Source of the DNA: Morinoia aosen
Lineage: Eukaryota; Arthropoda; Malacostraca; Amphipoda; Talitridae
Direction: 5' to 3'
Assembly: GCA_030386875.1 (NCBI GenBank)
Contig: CM059557.1
Location: 60,652,514-60,716,513, forward strand
Length of the DNA stretch: 64,000 bases
Position 1 is the stretch's first letter. Each line of letters starts with the position of its first letter. Shown here piece after piece: positions 9,742-22,539 of this stretch. The position numbers and the translations under genes were made by a program. Below the pieces are notes generated by a model that saw only the letters and a list, made by a program, of their open reading frames with translations, searched no databases and was not told the origin of the DNA.

Positions 9742-12700
9742 TCATTAAATTTTCCTGATCTTTACCCTTCGCTGTTAGAGGTAGCAATTTAAAACGATCG
9801 GGTAATTGAACTCCTTCCATATTACAAATAAGTTAACACTCTGCATGCCCATTTCTAAATGACCATTGACAATTTTTTGTGAGCAAGTGCATAACCTAAC
9901 TGCATTGCGAAATCTGGTAACTCATTTTGGTTAGACGATACAGCGACTTCTGGCAATGAGATAAAGTCTGGACCAGTGCACATGACGCACCCTACACGCA
10001 CACGGACGCTGCAACACACGCACACAGAGTGGAGCAACTTTGACATGGTGCCGCCGGGAGGCAGACACTGACACTGAAATAGGAGCAAAGCGACAGTCAA
10101 GCAAGTCCGCCAATGAGCGCCGAAAGAGAGCACGCATGCCCTAATATGATGTTGCAGAACCGTGAGTGTCAGTGGGACTGACGAAAAAACTGATCGTGTG
10201 AAAGCCCCTTTACTGCGGTCGTGGCGAAGATACTCATCAGTGATCGTGTCAACAGGCCTTTATTCATTGCAACTATTGCGAATCTTATCAACTGTACGAA
10301 TTCGCCGTCTGGAGCCGCTATTCTTGTGCGTGCTCTCCACCCAGCTGCTACTGGCCGTGGGGCTAGTATATAGGGAAGGGAGCATAGTCGACTGAAAAAA
10401 AGAACCAGATTTTGAGATTTCTCTCATGTCTGTGACGACCAATAGCGTTCTCGCTGCTATGACGTCAGTTACCAACTGACTACGATGGAGTGCCACACGC
10501 ACGCCAAAGGTCTTCTCGCAGCCAAGTTAGTCGCACCTAGGCATTTTAACTCAGATCTTAGTTTTTTCAAGAAATATCTGGGTTTTGATTTGACGTCAGG
10601 GCAGGGTTTCCAAATTAGGCACTTTTTTCGGGACACAATCCCTAAGCGTACATCTTGAGAAACAAAATTTGACTTTTGAAATTGAAAACATTTTAGAGCC
10701 CCAGTAAAGTTCAAAGTCTATAACTAATTTCAGAGTCAAATTTCAGACCGAAATCAAGTTGACCCCAGGATTCTGGGGATTGACCCCAGAAAAAGTTAAC
10801 CCTAGGAAATATACTCACGATAATAAATTTTCATTTCGAACAATTCATTTTGAATGAATCATTTTGTATTAGTGTATGGCATAGACTGGTGATGGAACGT
10901 ATTTATGCATATTCCTTAAATATAGTACGTAATATTTTCTTGACGTCCCAGTTCTGACAAAAATTAATTTGGGATTCTTAGGTTCCGAAAGATAATAAAT
11001 TGTCTTTCCTTACTTGAGGACACTGAATAATATCAGAATTACTAGCAAAGATACATCAACAGTTGACAACAATAAAGATTACAGGCCCTTGAATATAACA
11101 ACAAATTACAGAGCGAATTACACGTTGTTAATTAAGACTTTCTCCGTCTTACGTTCGTTGGGAGGATTTTAGCCTCAGTAAGGATAATGAATTGCAAGGA
11201 ACACGAAAATTAAATATTAAACCAAGTTGGTTTTACTGAATGGTTAGTCAATTGTTGCCAATAGAACACGCAAGGTTAGACTTATTAGGTCTGTGGTATG
11301 AAATTCAATAACGTTAAAGTTGACAAACAAACAATTAACACGAAATTGGGTCGCTTGGGCTAGGAGAAATAAGTAGGGTAAGGAGTAGTCGTGCGAGTGT
11401 ACCGATACCTAAAACAGAAAAGAAATACATTTACGAATGGAAGGAACACTTACTCTCGCACTGAAAATTACATCTATACAAATTAAACTTTAACACTTTA
11501 ATTTATTCAGAAGCACAAAAATAAAGAAGAAAGCACTTATAGTAAGCCTTACCAGCAGCATGAACGTCACAGGCACAAGGAAGAAACAGAGTGAACGTCA
11601 CACGCCGCTCGGCTACGAACTAAAGTGACAGACAAAGGGATTTACCTTAAGACATCAAAGGTATTTTGAAACTACTTTATTCTCGCCAACGAATCCTAAC
11701 TCACGCACACCTCACCCTTGATTTGTGGTGCAGTACTAATCTTGTTTTGGAAAATGGGAGGCGGAGTTGTAGAGGAGGTGAGGTGGAGCCATGGAGGAGC
11801 CAAGCATTTCGGTTGGCTCAGAGGTAGTCACGTGTGGGGCCTTGCGTATGCCCCAGTCTCTCAACTTTTGCAACTAATTTGAACCCGATCAAAATCGGCT
11901 ATGCTCCCTCCAGTATATCCTAGCTCCACGCTATACTGGCGTACTAAAGCGTGTTCCAGTCTTTTTCAAGTTTGCAGTGTGTTGTTTGCACGTGTGCGGG
12001 GCCTTGAGACCGACAAACCGAACTCAGTTCAGATTGTCTGCAGACATATTTGCACGTGTGAGGGGGCTTAAGGCTGAAATCTGACGGTTTCGTGGCGCTG
12101 GACAGATCAAATAGTACCTCTGACTTAAGAGGATTTTGACGAAATTATACCATTTGGTTTCAGTGTGACGGCGGCCTTGAGGATACCGTCTGGGTAAAAA
12201 AAAAGTCCGTTATTTATGGATGGATTTCTCTGAAATTGTCACAGTAGGTGTGAAATGATGCATAGATCATTTGTTATTTCGACAAAATTTCTGTAGCTGC
12301 ACTTTTTTTTTTTTTTTTTGAAAAATATGATAAAATAAGGGGGTTATGTAAAATCAATCTCCTTCTACAATTTTGAAGTTACAGAACCAGTATTTCGTTT
12401 TTAGGTTGCTTATATGTCTATATAACCATGAGCAATAGGGAATTTTGATAACTTCTTTTTGTGGATTTTGGGAATTGAAAAAAAAATTTTTTTTTTTTTC
12501 ATTTTTTTTTTCATGTGGTGTAATTTCAAAACAATAAATGTATCAAAAAATGCTATTGCTTATGGATACACCTTGCTAAGCCCTATCGAATGGTATATAA
12601 ACCATTCTTGTAGCTCTAAAATTGTGGAAGGAGATAGATTTGAGAAAACCAATATCAAGTTTCCAGAAAAACGTGTTTTTTCACAAAAAAAAATTTTTTT

Positions 12701-13999
12701 CTTTTTATCTTTTGCACTACAGGGTTTTCTACAATGAACTCTTGAGCGTTTGTAGCTCTTTTCAAGCCCTTTTTATTGATATAATTTACATTGCTGTAGC
12801 TCTGTAACTCTGGGAAAAAATAAACAACAAAAGGGAATGGGTGTAATTCTTGACAAAAAAAAAATTTTAATTTTTAATTTTTTTCCACCAAAATACGTTT
12901 TTTTGTCTATTCAACTCCTTTGTTTTATAGCTCTTTTCAAGCCCTTTGGATTGGTGTGCTCACCACTGCTGTAGCTATGATACTGCAGCTGTCATCAAGC
13001 TATGAAGGAAAGCTGCGGTATCATAGATACGGCAGAACAGCTAAATTCTGAAATTGTCAAAATTTCATAAAAAATATTTATTCAGCCTTAGAATGTTTCG
13101 TTTGAATAATGGAACCACTTTGAGTAGCCCATGAACGAACTATAATGCCATTCCCGCAGAGAAACGCTCAATTGACTCCCAATAATGAGGGGGGGGAGGG
13201 TTCAAGGTCACTCCACCCCCATCGCTTTCCCCCCCTCTGGTGGGCGCACTATTCGGAGTAGACGTAAACGGAAAGTACCAATGGAAGCGCAAGAAAATCC
13301 TCTATAAGATGCATATAAAAACAGAAAATCAACACATATCCTGATTTCTACCCAGACGGTCTCCTTAATTCGCCCACCCGAAGGACACCCCTAGAAATTT
13401 CTTCGCATGCGAATTTGAATCAGCCTCAGGATTGGCCGAAACTCATCTTCTCCAACAAGACTAGGGTCATCCCTAGTTTCTACTACAACTTTGGCGAACA
13501 CAAGAAGTATACCATCCACAGTATCACTTGCCAGGTTTGGCAACACTCGAAAAATGTTTTGTTAATGCGATTGCCATTTTCAGTGTGAGAAGCTCTTTTG
13601 ATTAATTAAGAGGAATCAATAACGTTCCAAAGCTCTCTCGTAACCTTGAAGAGGGTAATAATCGCTAAGCTCTTTATAACTCACACAATGATAAGATTTC
13701 TGATCCTGACCAAGGGAAGAGGAAATTTGATGGACATGAAGGCTGAAGTCAAAAATTGACTGATGCTTCCTCACGACAAAGAAAACGGAGGGACCTTCAG
13801 AAATCTCACCACCAGATATAAGTATGAAAAGAATCTCCTTAAATGTCAGGATATCTTTGATATCACTGTCTGCTTAGCTCAACTCTAATATATGCTAATA
13901 TATACTTTCTTGTACCGATGTCTTCTGATGGCCACTTCATCACAAATCTACATTTAAAGGCAGAAAGTGTGGCTTACAACTTAACCGAAGTTTCATTCA
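9742..13999. other. Non-coding, repeat-derived DNA
   Basis: No gene that I can support. A motif of the form CGTGTG-n-GGGCCTT recurs near 10193, 10245, 11830, 11990, 12053 and 12165, and a ~34-bp segment at 10357-10390 is repeated inverted at 11896-11929, suggesting remnants of a DNA transposon. From 12300 to 12960 the DNA has long A and T runs and repeated 'ctcttttcaagccctttt' and 'gctgtagct' pieces. The remaining open frames are short and without recognisable motifs. Confidence 0.4.
12976..13025. repeat. Short palindrome (15-bp arms)
   Basis: TATGATACTGCAGCT at 12976-12990 is mirrored at 13011-13025 (AGCTGCGGTATCATA) with one mismatch and a 20-base loop. Confidence 0.7.
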
Positions 14000-16667
14000 C
14001 AAGAATAATTCACATGACCCAATGTCAATAGGGTCAGGAAAATACTATCCAGCTATCTTAATTTACGGCTATATTGAACACATCTTTTGAAGTATGAGAG
14101 ACGACACTTAAAAGTCATGGCCAGAGATGATCCAAAATTCAAAATAAGCTTTGGATAATGCCTTGGGAATGGTGCTTGGGCATCATTTCATTCAATGAAA
14201 TAACGTCTTTCGTAATTCAAGATAGTCCTCAGTTAGAGTATACGAGTAAGGAACATCACTTTTAGTTATCTTTGGAGCACATACTAATTCAACAATATCC
14301 CGAAACAGCAGGAAGCAGCACCAAGCGGAGTCTTCTGCATTCATAATTTTGTTGCGTAGTATGAGTGGCAGCCATCTTAGTAAGCACCAGTTTTCAGCAG
14401 CTTGCCCTCCTAACTTGTCTCCAGATGTGTTTGCTTCACTGGGCTTACAACTAGCATCAGCTCCAAGGGATTTAAATGTTACTTTTAATTTATTTAATTC
14501 ATCATAAGTCAACCGTTTTTTCACTCAGACCAAATCTTAAATGAAAAGAAAACAGTCATAGTTTACAATGCCCTCAAATAGGTCATGACCAAGACATGGA
14601 GGTAACCCAGGCAGACAAATACGATAATATGAATGTAGCTCTCTTTCATGGCGTACGTAGTTATTCGCGAATAGACTTACTTCCCTTTACCAAGCGGTTA
14701 AATAAATTGATACTAGCCGATAGCGTGATCACTCGATTTTATTTGAGGAACATACACACAATTTATCACTGGTTTATATAAAGGAATTGAGTTTCAAAAT
14801 ATTGACGAATTGCGAGGGGTCTGGAAAGGTAAAGAATAAAGCTAAGTTAATCGGCCATACACAAAATGTATATGCATGTGCTTTCGATATATAGATTTCT
14901 GTATGAACAAAATAAAATATGCATGGATATCAACAAGAAAGCAAATTAAGCAACAAAGTACACGCTGGGTAGTTCTCGCACTTCTGGCGCCAACAGGATC
15001 TAGCTTCGCTGCGCTCGGTTCCCAATTCTTCGAACCAGCTTTTAAAAAGTATGGACATGGACAACAATGACAGAGCATTAAATACAGAATTAAATTTAAT
15101 ATCTCTGACATTCACACTTTTTGAAAGCCTGAAATGTCTAATTTGTAATATTCAAATGTTCTACATGTTCCAATGGCCAATGGATTCTGCTTAAAATCTT
15201 GTTTCTGAATTAAGCAATACCTACAAAAGTCTTCTGAAATCCTGAAACACAATGTGAGCCAAAGTTGTCTTCATTAATACAGCGAAAAGGGCCTCTGATC
15301 CTGTTTCTGCCAAGTTTAGTCCCATTTTACTCTAGATCCTGCAGGTCTTTTTTCAAGTAAACAAAAATGCCTCATACCCAAAATAGTAAAAATCTTTTCC
15401 GGTTCATTGCAAAGCCGGAATGGTATGATCAGCATTAAACATTAAACATTACCAGGAGTGAAGTAAACAGCCAGTACTTTGTGTTTTTTACTTGAGCCAA
15501 GCGGATTACTAACCTCATAGGCATCTTGGTTGAGAATGAGTTTAAGAGAATTAGGATCATGCCTAAATAAAGGATTTAACCTCTAGTATGTCATTTACCA
15601 TAAGCAAGTTACCAACCACTTAGGTAAAAGCTAATTCATCTTTAAAACACTTTTTCTTCCTCAGATTTTCTAGGCTTCTACACACAGAAATAAACCGAAA
15701 AGTAAATTCACACTGAATATTATTTCAAATTGTATTTCAATTGCTTTAACATAATTATTAAAATTTTAAATGTTGTTTTACGCTTGAAGTCAGTTCTAAA
15801 ATTATCTGATGTTCGTGTAAACATATCATGTTGTTATTCATAAACATGTTGTAAATAATAATTTACAATTATTATTAATTATTTAATAATAATTTTTCAG
15901 TTCCTTCTAACCCATCAGGAACGCCAGCTTTGATTTTTGATTTTGTGATTACATATGAGCACAGAAATGTCTGTCCTTGTTGGTAAATTTCATGAAATAC
16001 TGCAATGATATGCTAGATGGTAAATGAGGGGAAGTAATAGTTTTTCCTGCAATTTGTGATAAAACAAAGCAAGGTTTCCTAAATTAAATGTTTCTACAAA
16101 ATTTTTACTTAAATTTTCATCACTTTTGCTTTTTTCTCATCTGTCTCAATAGTAGCAGGTTTATAACTAGTACCAGATACATCAAAGCTAATTTCATCAG
16201 CTGAAAGTGTTACTGAATAAATATCAACACTGCGTTCATTAACACAAGACGATATCAAATATTTTAAAGCAACCTGATCATGAGAACATCTACAATGGGC
16301 TCTACTACAACGACTTTCAAACCTAAAACTTTTTGAGAGTAATAATCACAATCTTTCACAGGGAATGAAATTATTTCACCATCTTTTACACGATCATTGA
16401 GATATCGACGCAGAGCATTTAAATGAGTACAAATTTGATTGCAATGTTCTAACTAACACTGCAAAACAGAATCTAATGATTTTGATAGGGGATGTCATTT
16501 GACACATTTTTTCCATGGTCTCCTAAAATATGCGATCGGAATCCAGTATAAGTTTTGAATTTCCTGTGACATTTTTGATATGAACATGGAAATGCAACAT
16601 TGCACAAGTTTTCATGAAATACAAAGTGGCTTACAAACCCTGCCAAATTATTTCGGTACTTTTTCAC
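14000..16667 (-). pseudogene. Decayed zinc-finger/transposon-type gene
   Basis: Pieces of one gene appear in order on the minus strand, in changing frames. First, at 16667-16473, comes a C2H2-finger segment with FPCSYQKCHRKFKTYTGF and RSHILGDH. Next, near 16450-16110, is a segment with HLNALRRYL, GEIISFPVKDC and SRCSRAHC. Last, at 14524-14192, is a segment with KRLTYDELNKLKVTFKSLGA and GGQAAENWCLLRWLPLIL, followed after a stop by MPKHH and then FKCRLSYFKR. From memory, this combination resembles a family of uncharacterised insect proteins with N-terminal zinc fingers and a transposon-like C-terminal region, with a PKHH..HYP and EAKHSYFK-type end. Stops and frame changes between the pieces mean it is not functional. 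Family naming is tentative. Confidence 0.5.
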
Positions 16668-18981
16668 AGAATAGACAATTAAAATGACATACTGACTTCC
16701 AACACATTTTTAGCCTGTATTCTGATGTATTTTATAGTATTTGAGAACGCTCGAATTAGCTCATAATTTAGGCCCTCTATAGGGTATATATGTTTACAAT
16801 AGATGTCATTGCCAGTGAGGCTACTCTTATTTTCTGATTTGAGTTGACAATCTAGAACATTTGAACCAACAAAAGAAGCATGATCAAAAAAGGTTCAGTT
16901 AAAATAAACTACCACATGTGTGTTTAAAAATCAATTGTCAAAAAATGAAACTCAAGAGATACACGAGGAGAACTTAGGGACGATATCTCTCATCAAAATT
17001 TTCACAAGACTCAATACCTATATACTATATGTGTGAGTAGAATAACAAGACCACTGTTTGGGCTTTACGATGATCAGCGGAAAACGTCCGCTGAACTAAA
17101 TCCCAACTTATAAAATGTTTGCTGACTATTAATATGCAACTTATATATACTGACTATTAATATGAGAGAATTGACAAATTATTATGCGCTGACCATGAGA
17201 ACGAAACAAAAATACTGGGATGCAATACCAATAAGATTTCAATGTTGATTCCTCTCGCGTACAATTCTTACTCCTGTTCAACTTGCCGCGCAAACACGCT
17301 TTGGAAAATTAGTTACAATACTGTTCACACGCAGTAGGCTTCTCTGATTAATTCACCAATTCATTCCTTGGAACAAAACGTTTGTGTAAAAACTTTTAAT
17401 TTTTGTTTTACGATTTTTTTAAAGCTGCATAAATTAAAGAGGAGGAGTGCAATGACGATAAAAGACCTTAGAGCCAATATTTTCAAACTGATATTTTAAT
17501 CTTGGACCTTTTAAAGCTTAAAATACCACATCTAAAGTTGATGTTGGAGAAAAACACAATTAATGTAATCAGTGAATAATTAGAATGATCATTCGTCTAT
17601 CCATTATGGGAAGGGATGTCCGTATATACTGGTTCATCAGTTATTTCTCAGATGATTTTAATTGCACAGATAAAACATACCTCTTAGAGTTCATAGTAAG
17701 TATTTAAAACTTGTTCAAGTAATTTTAAGCTCAAATTGAGCCAAATTTCTTTCATGAAATCCAATGATATGAAATCCACTTTTTATTACCAATTAACCGT
17801 TATTGGTTTCAGACCCAGTGTTTTCCTGTACAATATGCCTGACAGTAAAATGCCATGATTAATGCTGTGTTTACCGTAAAATTTACCGGTATTTTTTACA
17901 GGTTAAGTGTATCTTAGAGTCTACTGGAGGCACTAGAGAGGCAGTTTGTCATCTTGACTTTATTTTAACTTCAGTTTGTCCCTTTGACTTCACAGGAAGT
18001 CAAGATGACAAACTCCAAGAGCCAGCAAAGTTCATGCTTAGGAAGTTGATAAAAGTGTTCAATACAAGAGGGGTTTTGCGGTGGCCTTCCCCAAACATGA
18101 AGCAAAAACACTGCTCTGACTTAAAAGGAAGAAAGAAAGAAAGAAAGGTTAGGAGGAAAAAGTGATTGCCTTGAGAACTGGTGAAAGCCATGCCAAAAAT
18201 GACGATCTGGATCTGCATGCGCTCATTGTAGTTGAAATAATTCAACTGGTTTACTTTGGTTCTACAACTGAACGTGCCGAGGCAGAATGAAAAAATTACC
18301 TAAATGCCATGAATACAGTGATTGCTAGTAAACATATGGATGCGGAATGTTTCCATACCTTCAAATTGTAGACCTGGTGAGCATAAATTTATAGTCTTCA
18401 CAAAGATGTTCTCCATGGCTGGTAACCTTAGGAATCAGTTATTGTCTGAATCCCTGCAGTCATCTGCAAAAGTATTGTAGGTGAGAGAAGAAAGAGACCT
18501 CCATGGAATGTACTCTGGTTTGAGAGGTAGGAACTCCAAGAGGGATCGCAACTTTCAACTTGTAAAATCTTCCTAGCGTGGCCCTGAAAAATAAGTCGGA
18601 GCTTGTACTTCTTCACGAAGAAGTTCTCAGATGCAGCCAGATGAACATAGCAAGACAAAACAATTGCAGGATTGTGGGGGTATGGGCCACACTGTCGAGA
18701 ACTGCTGGAGGGCTGACTAAGGTTCAGGTGCCTCAGTCACAGAAATAGAGCTGTAACCACTTTTCCCTCATGGGTTGGCGGCTGACTGTGTTTCAGGCGA
18801 TAATTACTCAAGAATTGTGGACTTATTAAATGCGTGGGGAAAGTGTTATCCAGTGACAAATTTTCTCCAGCTTGCGCTAAGTGATATAATTATTAGTGTG
18901 TACGACATTTGTTGACCATTACCGCGAAGTGGAAATTGGATTCTTGACGAGATTTCTGGAGGGATCCTGTGGTTTTCAATC
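16668..18981. other. Non-coding stretch
   Basis: No gene supported. It contains a perfect hairpin (17944-18013) and, at its end, a weak trace of a gag-like segment (DCGGMGHTVENCW near 18665-18705) too eroded to annotate. Confidence 0.4.
17944..18013. repeat. Perfect hairpin, 17-bp arms
   Basis: GTTTGTCATCTTGACTT (17944-17960) is the reverse complement of AAGTCAAGATGACAAAC (17997-18013). The spacer holds a partial third copy (cagtttgtccctttgacttc). Confidence 0.7.
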
Positions 18982-19316
18982 CTAAAGGTTAGGTAAGCCT
19001 TTTTTTGTAGATTTTCACACGTTTTTCTTTTCAGAATAGGAGAGATTTCACAAAATAGAACAGGTTTTTGATTTGTTTCAGACCATCTTTACTCGATTCG
19101 CTGCTGTTTTTTCAATACCTTTCACTCTATTCTTAAATTTCTATACTGTTAGTGAACTTCTAGTAATTTTGCTCTTTCTATGCGAATGGTGTAGGAATAC
19201 ATCTTGTGGGTAGAGTCCCCGATTCCTTAACAGCGTATGAAATAGAGGTTTCTTCTTTCCTCTCCTGGAAACCGATTTGTTTAGATCAGGGATGCTGAAT
19301 CTAACTTATAATATAA
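18982..19316 (-). repeat. Dispersed coding-like repeat, copy 3, diverged
   Basis: Begins cctaaaggttaggtaagcc and ends near gatgctgaatctaactta, matching the ends of the copies at 8.6 and 9.4 kb. The minus-strand peptide RRGKKKPLF..LLRNRGLY aligns with their KRGKKKAPF..ELRERGIY. It is longer, with insertions, and clearly older. Confidence 0.5.
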
Positions 19317-20019
19317 TTTTAGAAGAGGTACTAGTCAGAACTTGACCTAAGATCAAAGGAACTCAAATGAGAATATAATGAAAATAGCTATTCAGTTATA
19401 ATTCGAATTTTTGACACTGAAGAGGAAGTTGACGATGGGCTTATGGGCATTCGTTTCAATGTTTCACTGAAAAGTGCCACCACACGGGAAAGGATGTCAG
19501 TCATCTGGTGAATGAAGCTCTAGGTTGTTCTTTAAAGCAAATGAAATTTTAATCAAAAAAGGCATTTGTATCTCTTGCTCTGCGCTAAGAAATTTACGAC
19601 TACAGGACAATACCAAAGTTACTCGATCAAATAATACTGGGTGTTAAAATACGAAATTAAAATGTATTACGGGTTTCTCGTAAATATTTCAATTTATATC
19701 CAAACAACTTTTATTTTTAAACCATAGTGGTTAGCATAAAACCAGTAAGTTATTTTGTTTCTATTTTATTACGTTAACGGAAAATAGTCGTATTAATGAA
19801 ACGGTAGTTAACTAATGCGAATTTTATGCCCATGCTCATACCAAGCACTCACGTTTTTATAATTTTGAAGCACATCTTGTGCTAAGGTGTCCTTGAGTAC
19901 CTAAAGCCCAGTACCGTAGCCATTGGAAGGAATTATTCTGACTACGGTGTCGCCCCGTTATCATTGATAGTAGTGCATGAGATTGTCCTAAAGAGAGCGT
20001 CCCCCTTCTGGAGCTTTTT
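19317..20019. other. Non-coding stretch
   Basis: AT-rich; I see no gene, RNA or repeat end here. Confidence 0.4.
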
Positions 20020-20475
20020 CTTTATTATTCAACCTAGAGCGATAAAATTTATTATACTGATAGGAAATGCAATTTGGAATCGTTTATCCTCTATGAAAAA
20101 ATTTTATTTTCCCTATAGAAAACGAGATTTTCATAGAAAACGAGATTTTTGGGGGTTTTCAAAATGCATCTCCTCCGACAGTTTTTGAGTAAAAGTGATG
20201 ATTTTGGTATCATTGGATGCGGAAAGACGAGGACATTCCAAAAAGTCATGTGCAGTTCCAAAAATTTTCAGTTTTAATTTAATAAAAAATGGAAAAAATT
20301 GAGAGCAAATTTTGGTTTCAACAAATGCGGATTTATGACGTCATAACTTTTGTTCAAAAATTAATTGTGAAATCGCTTAGAACCTTTTGGAAAGCCCTCG
20401 GCTTTCTGCACCCAATGATACTAAAATCATCACTGTAGCCCAAAAACTGTAGGAGGAGATGCATTTTTAAACCCT
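20020..20475. repeat. Palindromic repeat family, unit 1
   Basis: The left arm (about 20160-20240: aaatgcatctcctcc, acagtttttgag, gatgattttggtatcattgg) is mirrored in the right arm (about 20400-20470: ccaatgatactaaaatcatc, aaaactgtaggaggagatgc). The lead-in 'gagcgataaaatttattatactgataggaaatgcaa' recurs in the units at 21.6 and 21.9 kb. Non-coding. Confidence 0.65.
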
Positions 20476-21596
20476 ATATTCCGAACCTCCAAGAAGAGGC
20501 AAAACAAAGAAATGTAAACAATTTTAATACAAATTTAAAAAAAAATTTGGTTCAGGTTAGACCCCTGCCCTGAAATCATTATAGAGTAATACAGAGACAT
20601 AGGAGATGACATAGCAACGTCGCGCCGTGAAGAAAGAGCAAAGGGGGAGATGTAACATGATAAAATACCATATCCCCCTCCCCTCCCCCCCCCCATTCTT
20701 CAAACCCCCGTAGCGGGAGAACGAGTGAACGTATGAGTCTCATTTTTTCTTAGGATGTACCTGACCTTTTGCACCTCCCATCGCAAGTAAAATTAATTTT
20801 ACCCCACTTTTCCAATTTCTGGGCGGACGTTCTCCTTAAAAGTGGAAAGCATCCCCGCCTTCATTTGGCTCATTTTCTTCCGTAAGTGATCTCTGGAGCT
20901 ACCATCCCCGAGTATGTAAACCAAGCGTCTGAGTTGAATTTCCATTCGGCTTTTGGAATTTTTAGTGACGGTTCCGAGGTACACTGAGCGTTTTTGCATT
21001 ATCTGGTTCTTGTTAACAGCGCGCTGCCGAAAACTTCATCTCTTGGCTACGACAACTGAAATAGGAACTTTCACGGTGGTAAAAATGTTTTACAAAGAGA
21101 ATATTATTATAAAAGTTCAATTTTTAAAGTGGTTTTCCCGCTGCAAAAAAAATTGAATGATGATATATCACGCTCTGATCGTCTGTTCTCTGCTTGAAGC
21201 GATACAATTTTGAAAATTTTCTTAAATTGTCAAAGAAGATTAACGACAGACCTATGAAAAGTTTGTGAAGCTGTCTGGAGTAAATGAAAATTAAAAAATT
21301 ATGTCTGGCGAGTTTCGACGAAAGATTTGAATACGAAAAAATTCGGAGAAATTTGCGTTTCGGCTGCTTGCTGCCTGTTGAGCAAACATTGCTTTACCTG
21401 TGCCCTGATTTTTTTTAAGGGAACCATTTTGGCCTGTTCCCCTTAGCTGCAGTCCAAAAGTCGATTCTCCCGATTTTTTTATTGCTTTAAATGAGTTTGA
21501 GATATGTCCCCGAATGTCTGTAAAAATATCAGGAACGTATCCCAGGGCTAACGTCTCCCCCGGGAGGGGGAGAGAATCCCCCTTACGGACCTTTTT
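20476..21596. other. Non-coding stretch between palindromic repeats
   Basis: Contains C-rich runs near 20675-20695 and short open frames only. No gene supported. Confidence 0.4.
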
Positions 21597-22365
21597 TCAT
21601 TTTTGAACCTAGAGCAATGAAATTTGGTATACTGATAGGAAATGCAATTTAGAATCATTTATCATATATGACAAAATGCGATTTTCTTGAAAAGACAATG
21701 GGAAATCATAGAAAACGACATTTTTGGGGGTTTTTCTAAATGCTTCTCCTCCTACAGTTTTTGAGCTACAGTGATGATTTTGGTATCATTGAATGCAGAA
21801 TAACGTGGACATTCAAAAAAATCCTCAAATTTTCAATTTTATTCTATTTTTTTTTATATATATTTTAACATTCATATTCCTCAAGGTAAGCATCCCCCAT
21901 TCCGAATATTTTTTTTATCATTGAATTTAGAGCAATGAAATTTGGTATACCGATAGGAAATGCAATTTAGAATCATTTGTCATTTATGACAAAATGCGAT
22001 TTTCTTGAAAAGAAAATGGGAAATCATAGAAAGTGACATTTTGGGGGGTTTCTAAATGCTTCTTCTCTGATAGTTTTTAAGCTACAGTGATGATTTTGGT
22101 ATCATTGGATGCAGAATAACGTGGACATTCCAAAAACTTGAATGCTTTTCCTCAAATTTCCAATATAAAAATTTAAAAAGGTAAAATAAAAAAAATCTAA
22201 ATATTCTCAAAAAATTCAAATTTATGACGTCATAACTTTGAAACAAGAATGAATTTCGAAAAACTTTTCAATACATTGTAAAGCCCTTGTTTTTCTGCAT
22301 CCAATGATACCAAAATCATCACTGTAGCTCAAAAACTGTAGGGGGAGAAGCATTTTTTTTCTAAA
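21597..22365. repeat. Palindromic repeat family, units 2 and 3 plus mirrored arm
   Basis: Two direct units (21597-21835 and 21918-22140) share gagcaatgaaatttggtata, atgcaatttagaatcattt, gacaaaatgcgattttcttg and gatgattttggtatcattg. The segment 22255-22365 is the reverse complement of their ends (ctgcatccaatgatacc, aaaatcatcactgtagctca). Together they fold into long imperfect stems. Non-coding. Confidence 0.65.
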
Positions 22366-22404
22366 AATTGGTCTTGTGAAAAAAGTAAGTTTTCAAGACG
22401 TTTG

Positions 22405-22500
22405 TCGTTCTAACTCCGACGTTTACAAAGCTAGAGCAATGCGGTTTGTTGCATTTGAAAGTGAAATGTGTGCTCTACCTATATTACGGATGGATTTTCC
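22405..22500 (+). repeat. Left arm of an inverted repeat that flanks the outer LTR element
   Basis: The segment with acaaagctagagcaatgcgg, tttgttgcatttgaaagt and ttacggatgga is found again in reverse complement at 52268-52355. It is the older host repeat into which the outer LTR element inserted. Confidence 0.6.
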
Positions 22501-22539
22501 AAATTGTTTCTGTAAAGCTTTCCATAGACTTTTTTACCC

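Noticed and set aside
9855-10133. 92-codon Cys-rich minus-strand frame
   Set aside because: No homologous copy, no motif and no signal beyond a leading hydrophobic stretch; length is compatible with chance.
10796-10806. TTAACCCTAGG resembling a piggyBac end
   Set aside because: No inverted partner with TTAA was found nearby.
18000-18720. Possible old gag fragment with DCGGMGHTVENCW
   Set aside because: Only a partial zinc-knuckle-like motif survives (the first Cys-x2-Cys is disturbed) and the rest is full of stops; not enough to name a gene.
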